Translations under genes and position numbers: made by a program
Shown: in pieces, positions 57,769-64,000 of the stretch
How the letters are laid out: every line of letters starts with the position of its first letter
How positions within the stretch are numbered: the first letter of the stretch is position 1
Notes under the pieces: model-generated
Told to the model about the DNA's origin: nothing
Seen by the model: the letters and a program-made list of their open reading frames with translations, nothing else
The model's database searches: none
Assembly: GCA_964456745.1 (NCBI GenBank)
Contig: CAYWBW010000008.1
Location: forward strand, 1 to 64,000
Origin: CAYWBW01 sp964456745
Lineage (GTDB): Bacteria; Patescibacteriota; Gracilibacteria; GCA-2401425; JAJOLG01
DNA length: 64,000 nt
Direction: 5' to 3'

Positions 57769-58581
57769 TTAAAATATCTCACTTAGTTTTCATGTATAAC
57801 TTCCAACATCTCAATCTCAAATCTCTAATCCTTCAAGCCTAACAATAGGCACAATTCATTTAGAAGACTGTGACATAAAAAGTTCATTTACTTTTTTAAG
57901 ACCACCAACTGTCATCTTGTTTTCAAATTTAACATCTTTTACATAATCCAAAGCTTTATCTAATATTGTCTGTCTTGTTATTCAATCTAAAATGCCTTTA
58001 CTGCTTGTATACAATACTCAAGACTTTATCCAAAAAATATTTGAATAAGCTCACTCGCTAACATATCAATCTCTATTTATAAGTATTGCTTCAAATAAGC
58101 CTCTATCTTTCGCATGTGTATTTGCCAAATGCGAAACTAAACAATTTAAGCTTTTAGCTTCTGGTAAAAACCTTTCTGCCTCATAAAAACAAGCTCAAAC
58201 TCATTTGTAAATTGAAGTATCAAACTCATTTAAACTAAAATAAATAATTAAATAATTTTCTGTTAATGTTATTTTTATCCTTGCCTCCTTATCAAATTCT
58301 CGATTCTGGATTTTAAATTTCAAGTTTCAACTTTGGCAAATCCATTCCTTTAATATATTTTCTAAATCTCTTCACACATCATCTCTTCAATATTTTGATT
58401 TAAGTCAAATAATATCTGCTGATCTAAAAAGCCTATCTATGTGATCTTCAAGTCTAAATATTTTTAATCCATAAGTTCTTAAAGTCTCAAATACTCAAAA
58501 TCATCTATTCAAACTGCCCTCTGTTAAATCAAATAATTGGCATTTTTCATTTGAAATTTCTCAATTTATAGAAATTATCAT
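57769..58581 (-). CDS. PLP-dependent class IV aminotransferase (IlvE/PabC-like)
   Basis: 270 residues, short like 4-amino-4-deoxychorismate lyase. Motifs: LFDLTEGSLNRGFGVFETLRTYG, EDHIDRLFRSA, and SEGAYSNIFGIKSGVLYT-like loop with GILDGITRQTILDKA. The catalytic lysine should lie in the middle (around HAKDRGLFE) and I cannot place it certainly. Could be branched-chain aminotransferase or PabC. Its ATG overlaps the stop of rsmA, so the two are translationally coupled. Confidence 0.75.
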
Positions 58582-59408
58582 TATATTTTTTTAATTAAGT
58601 CAACTAACTTTTTCCATTCATCAATTGATAAAGCTTGCGGTCTCTTGCTTAAATCAATTCATAATTGTTCTAAAAAGATTTTAGCATTTTTAGCTCACAT
58701 TTGTCTATATTTTGAAAATGTATTTGAAATCTTTTTTCTTTTTTCTGTAAATAAATGATGAACAATATCCCAAAACACAACAATATCCTCTTTCTCAATA
58801 AGTGGTTTTTCGAAAACAGTAATTTTTAAAATACTACTATCTACCTTAGGCGCAGGGAAAAAACAATCTCTGGCTACATTTTTTATTATTTCTGCTTTTC
58901 AGTAAATCTTAACTTGTAAAGACAAAACAGATTCATTTCATGAACTGGCACATATTTTTTGTGCCACCTCTTTTTGCATCAAAAAAACTATTCTTTTTGG
59001 TCTAACTTTTCATCATAAATAATGCCTAATGATTGGAGAAGTTAAATAATAAGGTATATTTGCACATAAAATATATCATGGAGTTTTTGCTTCATACTCA
59101 AGAGCACTCATATTTTCAACTGTAAGATTATCTGCATTTCAAGTTGTATGATTTAAAATCGGAATAACAGTTTCATCAACCTCTAATGCTAAGATAGTAG
59201 CTCATGTTTGTACAAGTTCCTGAGTTAACACTCATGGTCCTGGTCAAATTTCTATAACATAATCCTCTTTTGATATATCCGCTGCTTTGACAATGTCTTC
59301 CAAATCCAGACTACTTATTAGAAAATTCTGTCATAAATTTTTCTTGGTAAAAAACCCAAACTTATGAAGAGTATCTCTAAGATATTTTTGATTTGTTAGC
59401 GATTTCAA
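58581..59408 (-). CDS. rsmA: 16S rRNA dimethyladenosine transferase RsmA
   Basis: 275 residues. Motifs: KKNLGQNFLISS (start), IEIGPGPGVLTQELV (SAM site), ANIPYYLTSPII (NLPY-type catalytic), MQKEVAQKI, and VARDCFFPAPKVDSSIL. Dimethylates two adenosines near the 3' end of 16S rRNA. Start is TTG at 59408, because TAA sits directly before it and it gives the right N-terminal length. It immediately follows glmS (TAA then TTG). Confidence 0.93.
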
Positions 59409-61175
59409 TTATTTAACTGTTACAGATTTTGCTAAATTCCTAGGCATATCCGGATCAAGCCCTCTTTCAATAGCTAAATAATAAGCCAAAACCTGAATTG
59501 GAATAATATTTATTATTGGGCCTGCTGTCTCACAATCAGGAACCTTTATCCAAACATCAAAACAACTATGGCCACTTCAAGGTCAAACTCAAATAATATA
59601 TCATCATCTTGATTTTAGCTCTATTGCATTAGATATCGTATCTTTTTGTGTTTCATCATCTGAATATAGTATTATACAAGGAACATTATCTGTTATTAAG
59701 GCTATTGGTCAATGTTTTAATTCTCATCCAGCAAATCATTCTGCATGAATATAAGAAACTTCTTGAATTTTAATAGCAGATTCAAGAGCCATCGGATAAT
59801 TCGCTGCCTTTCATATAATATAAGCATTTTCCTGTTTTGCTATAATTTTTGCCAAATCGTGAATTCTTTCTAAATATCTCAAATTTAATAAATCATTAAC
59901 ACTAGCTGATGCACGAATAAGAACCTGTTTTCACTCATTTAATCTTCCTCCAACCGCATAAGCTATAAGAAGTAATAATGAAAGCTGAGATGAGGCTGCT
60001 TTAGTTGAAGCTACAGCTTTTTCTGGACCAGCATTTATATTGAGTGTAAAATCTGCCGCCCTTTCTATTGATGATCACTTAGCATTTACTAGCGCTATTA
60101 TCTGAACTCATTTTTTCTTTGCAACATTTATTGCCTCCAAAACATCAGCTGTTTCTCAACTTTGTGAAACTACAATAATAAGCGACTTGTCATTTAAAAA
60201 TTTATGATAAATAGGAAACTCAGAAGCAGCAATATTATTTACATGCTTTCAGCTTATTTGTGCTAAAAAATATTCTCAAGCATGACACACCTTTGAAGCA
60301 GTTCAACATCAAACTAAAAAAGTTCATTTTGCATTTTTTATTGCGTATGCCACTCTCATTATTTTATTTTCATCTTGATTAATAGAAGCAGAAATAGTCT
60401 TTTTTTGATCCATAATCTCTTTAATCATAAAATGATCAAAATCTCATTTATCAGCTGCATCTTCTTCTAAATCTATTTTCACAATACGTTTTTCTACCTT
60501 GTCTCAAGTAATAAAATTTTTATATTCAATTCATTTTTCTCAAATAATTATCATTTCTTCATCATCAAGAAAATTAACATTTCTTGTTTTAGATAAAAAA
60601 GCAGGAATATCAGAGGCAAGGAAATATTCTCATTCTCATACTCACACAATTAAAGGAGATCATCTTCTTGCAGCAAATATATTATCATTTCATCAAATCA
60701 AAACAACAATTGCAAATCTTCAATCCAAACGAGCCAAAGCTTTTCTAAACGCAATTTCTGCTCAAAATTCTAAATATTTTTCAATTAAATGAGGTATAAC
60801 TTCAGTATCTGTATCAGAAACAAATTTATGTCATTCTGCTCTAAGCTCATCTCTAAGCTCTTCATAATTTTCAATAATTCAATTATGAACAACTACAACA
60901 TTTTTATCTTCAGAAAAATGCGGGTGAGCATTATCCTTTGTTACTCAACCATGAGTAGCCCATCTACTATGACCAATAGCAATATGCGACGATCAAAGCC
61001 CCTCTCATTTGAACTTAGATATTTTTCAAACTTTTTTTATTACATCAAATGCTCATTTTCATGGATAAGCGATTCACCATGAGTCATAACCTCTGTATTC
61101 TAATTTCTTTAGTCATTCAACTGTGAGCTTTGGGGCTTGCGATTTTTTACCATAGTATCAGAATATTCAGCACAT
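59409..61175 (-). CDS. glmS: Glutamine-fructose-6-phosphate aminotransferase
   Basis: 588 residues. N-terminal glutaminase with nucleophile Cys2 (MCGIFGYYG, glycines TGA), LEYRGYDS, SRWATHGGVTKDNAHPH; C-terminal double SIS isomerase with CGTASKVCHAGEYF, VVSQSGETADVLEA, and the terminal DVPRNLAKSVTV-like DMPRNLAKSVTVK. Makes glucosamine-6-phosphate, the first step to UDP-GlcNAc and peptidoglycan. First gene of a cluster with rsmA and the class IV aminotransferase. Confidence 0.96.
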
Positions 61176-61222
61176 AGGGTGAGGGTTACAGTGTTTATAT
61201 ATTAATTATAATGTAGTTTTGG

Positions 61223-61398
61223 TAATTTAAAAGTTAAAAGTTTTAATTTAAAATTTAAAATAGATTTTGAGACAATAAATCAAATGTGAATTGCATAATT
61301 AAAAATTTCAAATATTATCTTAAAGTCAAAAAACATTTTTTAATGTTTTTAAATTAACAAATTAAAAATCTATTTTAAATTAAAACTTTTAAATTAAC
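61223..61398. repeat. AT-rich inverted repeat before dcd
   Basis: Left arm (61223-61268) and right arm (61363-61398) share, in opposite orientation, the text TTTTAATTTAAAA and AAAATAGATTTT, with a 94-bp spacer. A 22-base part of the right arm, at 61374-61395, is identical to 18357-18378, near radA. A looser version lies at 23293-23370. It could be a small non-autonomous mobile element or a strong AT-rich hairpin; the sequence is low complexity, so chance similarity is a risk. Confidence 0.45.
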
Positions 61399-61402
61399 CC
61401 CC

Positions 61403-61984
61403 ATGATCCTATCAGACAAAGACATATTAAAACGAATAGAATCTTGAGACATAACCATCACTTCTCCAAATAAAAACTGGAAAAACCAAATACATGCTAG
61501 CTCAATGGATTTTAGACTATGAAAATATTTCAAAATTTATAAACATTCAAAACACGCAATATTAGATCCAAAAAAACTCAGCTGAGATGAAACATTGATT
61601 GAAATGATTGAAGTTAAGCAGTGAGACTCTTTTATAATGCAACCATGAGAATTTGTTCTCTGAGTAACTGAAGAAAAAATTAAAATACCAAATGACCTTG
61701 TTGCAAGAGTGGAATGAAGAAGTTCAATTTGAAGACTTTGAATAATAATACATACAACTGCTTGATTTATTGATGCTTGATTTGAATGAACTATTACATT
61801 AGAAATATGTAATTTAAACAGAATGCCAGTAGCAATATATCCATGACAAAGATTTTGCCAAATAGCATTTGAGCAAATGACTTCAGCTGCAAACATTCCA
61901 TATTGAGAGAAAAAATGTTCAAAATACCAAGGACAAATATTGCCTGAAGAATCAAAATTTATGATTGACCCTGAATTTGTGTAA
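61403..61984 (+). CDS. dcd: dCTP deaminase
   Basis: 193 residues. Motifs: LSDKDILKRI, SSMDFRLG, PGEFVLGVTEEKIKIP, VARVEGRSSIGRLGIIIHTTAGFIDAGFEGTITLEI (the active-site region with the nucleophile-activating Glu and Ser), QIAFEQM. Converts dCTP to dUTP (or bifunctionally to dUMP; not resolvable). Works downstream of the anaerobic ribonucleotide reductase. Starts 5 bases after the inverted repeat. Confidence 0.93.
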
Positions 61985-62060
61985 TAATAGAATATTTAAC
62001 AAGTTTATCTTGCAAAATAAAAATATACAATTAATATTACCTAGCATTTTCATAGTAAAT

Positions 62061-62135
62061 GCGGGTGTCGTATAATGGCTATTACCTTGGCCTTCCAAGC
62101 CAATGACGCGAGTTCGATTCTCGCTACCCGCTCCA
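62061..62135 (+). tRNA. tRNA-Gly (TCC)
   Basis: Full cloverleaf with encoded CCA: acceptor GCGGGTG/TACCCGC (one G-T pair), D arm, anticodon stem TTGGC/GCCAA, loop CTTCCAA giving anticodon TCC, T arm GCGAGTTCGATTCTCGC. Reads GGA and GGG. A different tRNA-Gly with anticodon TCA is needed for UGA; none is in this window. Confidence 0.95.
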
Positions 62136-62149
62136 AATAAAAATAAACT

Positions 62150-62731
62150 ATGAAATTAAACTTAACTTGGGACCTGTTTATAATCGTATTCTTTGTATTA
62201 ATCATAGCATACAGTTATATAATTGGCTCTAACAAGACCTTAAAGTTAATGTTAAGTTCTTACATAGCGATACTTACATCTGACGGAATATGAAATCTAT
62301 TAATAAAGTTTAGTGAAGATGTTTCTGAGACTGTATGAATAGATGTACTTACAAATAGTAGCTCTGAAATTATTATTACTAAAATAGTGCTTTATATATT
62401 TTCAATAGTAGCACTATGAACAAAATGAACATTTAAAATTGAAGTTCCATCATCACTATGACGAATTAAAAAGGTTTTAATAACATTACTTTTTTCCTTT
62501 TTTAGTGCAGCACTTTTAATTTCTACAATATTAGTTTTTGTTTCTTGATGATCATTTTTATCAGAAAGTTGAATCAATATGGCAAGCTCAAGTATATCAA
62601 ATATTTACAATACATCATACCTCGCTCAATTAATAGTTTTAAATTATAACTTGATATTTGTAATTCCAGCAATATCATTTGTATCCCTAAGTTTAATATA
62701 TGAAATCGAAGAAGATTTAGAGCTTGATTAA
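62150..62731 (+). CDS. Hypothetical membrane protein
   Basis: 193 residues with about four transmembrane segments (LFIIVFFVLIIAYSYIIG; IVLYIFSIVAL; VLITLLFSFFSAALLIST; LIFVIPAISFVSLSL). The first helix plus the following GSNKTLKLMLSSYIA stretch recall CvpA-like topology, but this is only an impression. It lies between the two tRNA genes, transcribed in the same direction. Not recognised. Confidence 0.65.
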
Positions 62732-62738
62732 AAAACAT

Positions 62739-62814
62739 GGATAGCTAGCTCAGTTGGTAGAGCAGTGCCCTTTTAAGGCAATGGTCCCGGGTTCGAATCC
62801 CGGGCTGTCCACCA
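62739..62814 (+). tRNA. tRNA-Lys (TTT)
   Basis: Full cloverleaf with encoded CCA: acceptor GGATAGC/GCTGTCC, D arm AGCTCAGTTGGTAGAGC, anticodon stem GTGCC/GGCAA-type with loop CTTTTAA giving TTT, T arm CCCGGGTTCGAATCCCGGG. Its 3' end meets the end of the serine recombinase gene on the opposite strand, marking an integration site. Confidence 0.95.
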
Positions 62815-64000
62815 TGTGAAAAATTCAGCGTTTTATGCAGTGATTGGTATACAGATGTTGGCTTAAAGACCACCTTTTCGCCATCATAAATCAGGTTCGA
62901 CATGAGTAAATCTAGTAATAATCCCAATTGTTCGTTTGATAGCTCAAACTGGCTTTGTTTAACTATTTCTAAGAGTTCGACAAATTCATCGTTGATTTTT
63001 TGAAGTATATCAACTTTAACTTCATAATCAGATGACATATTATCCATAATAACTCTTTTTTCTTTTAAAAGTTTTTCTTTTCTTTTTTTGAATTCTTCGG
63101 AACTTATTTCTTTATCCATTCTCATATCTGTAAGATTCCCTATTCTATCTTCAATTTTAGACAACTGCAGATTGAATATCTGAAGTTCTTGTCCTCTTGT
63201 TTTTTGGGCTTTTTTGTTAAACGATTTTAATTCATTCTTAATAAGACCAAAATTTAAATTCTCTATAAGATTTTTTAAATAATCTATAAACAGTGCTATT
63301 AATTTTTCCTCTTTAATTGCTTTAAAAACGTTTTTTCTGTCCCTGTAGTATATATGTGGGTTTCTTGTTCAATCTTTCAATTTTCTATTAATTCTCTCTC
63401 AAACAAGCATATTCCCATTTACTGTAAATATTCTTCATCTGAATAAAAAATTATGAGTTTCTTTTTTAACTCTGTGTCTTCAATTTAAAATATTTTGAAC
63501 CTTGTCAAAAAGTCTTTTGGTGATTATTGGTTTGTGTAGTCATTTAAATAATTCTCAATTATGTTGTACATATCAAGTGTAATATACACGTTTCAAAGCT
63601 CTTTCTAATCAACTTTTTGAAAGTTTAATTCAATATTCTTTATAAATATCATCCAATTTCTCTTCATAAGTTCTAAGGCTATATTTGCCTGTAGCAAATT
63701 CTTCAAATATTTGAACAATTCATTTACATGTACTTGGATCAGGTTCTTTTACTCACACTACATTTGTTTTCCTGTATCACGGGATATTTCAAAATATATA
63801 TTTTCATTCTCTCACCGCTTGAGAAATTCATGCCTTTTGCTTATTTTTTAAAGTTACTAGAAATTGTTGAGCCATTGTAACTTGCATTGCAAAAAATGCT
63901 GAATCATATTCTGTTTCTAATTTTCAATCTAGTGCTAAAAATATTGCTCATTTTTTAAATAATCTATGCATTACTCATAAATCATAAAAGTTCCTAGTAA
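62745..64000 (-). CDS. Serine recombinase (5' end outside window)
   Basis: At least 418 residues; the catalytic N-terminal resolvase domain lies beyond the window edge. Seen here: MQVTMAQQFLVTLKNKQKAGISQAVREGK (end of the resolvase link), GNIPGYRKTNVV and CKGIVQIFEEFATGKYSLRTYEEKL (recombinase domain), YTGYVQHNGELFKGLHKPIITKRLFDKVQNIL. The zinc-ribbon part lacks its usual cysteines (RGRIFTVNGNMLVGERINR). A coiled coil follows (KIEDRIGN...EEFKKRKEK). The frame ends inside tRNA-Lys, so the last 20 or so residues are antisense tRNA. The integrase of an element inserted at tRNA-Lys. Confidence 0.88.

Noticed and set aside
62745..62814. C-terminal GIRTRD-type tail of the recombinase as a real domain
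   Set aside because: This tail is the reverse complement of tRNA-Lys, so it is a by-product of the integration site rather than a conserved domain.

Overview
Organism and code. The window is AT-rich DNA in which in-frame TGA codons fall exactly where conserved glycines belong: Walker A loops of LivG, LivF, RadA and Obg, the Fic motif, the Obg glycine-rich domain, and the radical glycine of class III ribonucleotide reductase. TGA is therefore read as glycine (genetic code 25), and TAA/TAG are the stops. A standard-code reading shatters nearly every gene. CGA aligns with a conserved arginine in Obg. With the small fermentative, auxotrophic gene set and a CPR-type cysteine-rich protein, this points to a candidate phylum Gracilibacteria (BD1-5)-like CPR bacterium. 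The sequence looks like a metagenomic scaffold, with one 100-N gap inside a tandem repeat. All coordinates below use TGA=Gly.

Layout. 1-1.3 kb: two small minus-strand genes, one a patatin-like remnant broken by stops. 1.3-2.6 kb: a glycine-patterned unknown protein. 2.6-4.7 kb: fumarase and uracil phosphoribosyltransferase. 4.9-6.8 kb: a cysteine-rich CPR protein containing the gap. 6.8-11.2 kb: a complete livKHMGF branched-chain amino-acid ABC operon. 11.2-18.3 kb: an accessory zone with gene scraps (SnoaL-like?, Bro-N, EamA, HsdM, an HsdS-DinD chimera, serine-recombinase tail) among intact small genes (two YCII proteins, TSUP exporter, retropepsin-like protease, GNAT, pRiA4b ORF-3-like, Fic), ending at tRNA-His. 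18.4-30.2 kb: housekeeping (radA, obg, murB, DUF881, flavodoxin, exonuclease III, radical SAM, gltX) with some hypotheticals. 30.5-33.8 kb: anaerobic ribonucleotide reductase, with two NrdR-like boxes, nrdD, a separate glycyl-radical-domain gene and nrdG. 33.8-45.8 kb: Mur ligase, HD-GYP-like protein, rplA, PdxS-like protein, pgk, membrane proteins, Na+/H+ antiporter, uppP, TPR protein. 45.8-50.9 kb: RND efflux pump and lipoprotein adaptor. 50.9-53.2 kb: phosphoketolase. 53.4-54 kb: MazEF-like toxin-antitoxin. 54-57.8 kb: large kinase-like protein and small unknowns. 57.8-61.2 kb: minus-strand glmS-rsmA-class IV aminotransferase cluster. 61.4-64 kb: dcd, tRNA-Gly, a membrane protein, tRNA-Lys, and a serine recombinase running off the edge.

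How it fits together. Phosphoketolase, Pgk, fumarase, flavodoxin and oxygen-sensitive ribonucleotide reductase fit an anaerobic fermenter that imports amino acids and salvages uracil. MurB, a Mur ligase, UppP and GlmS show peptidoglycan synthesis. The lipoprotein adaptor with RND pump and no TolC partner here fits a cell without a classical outer membrane. The most unusual feature is the ribonucleotide reductase, whose C-terminal glycyl-radical domain is a separate small gene with the radical glycine encoded by UGA.
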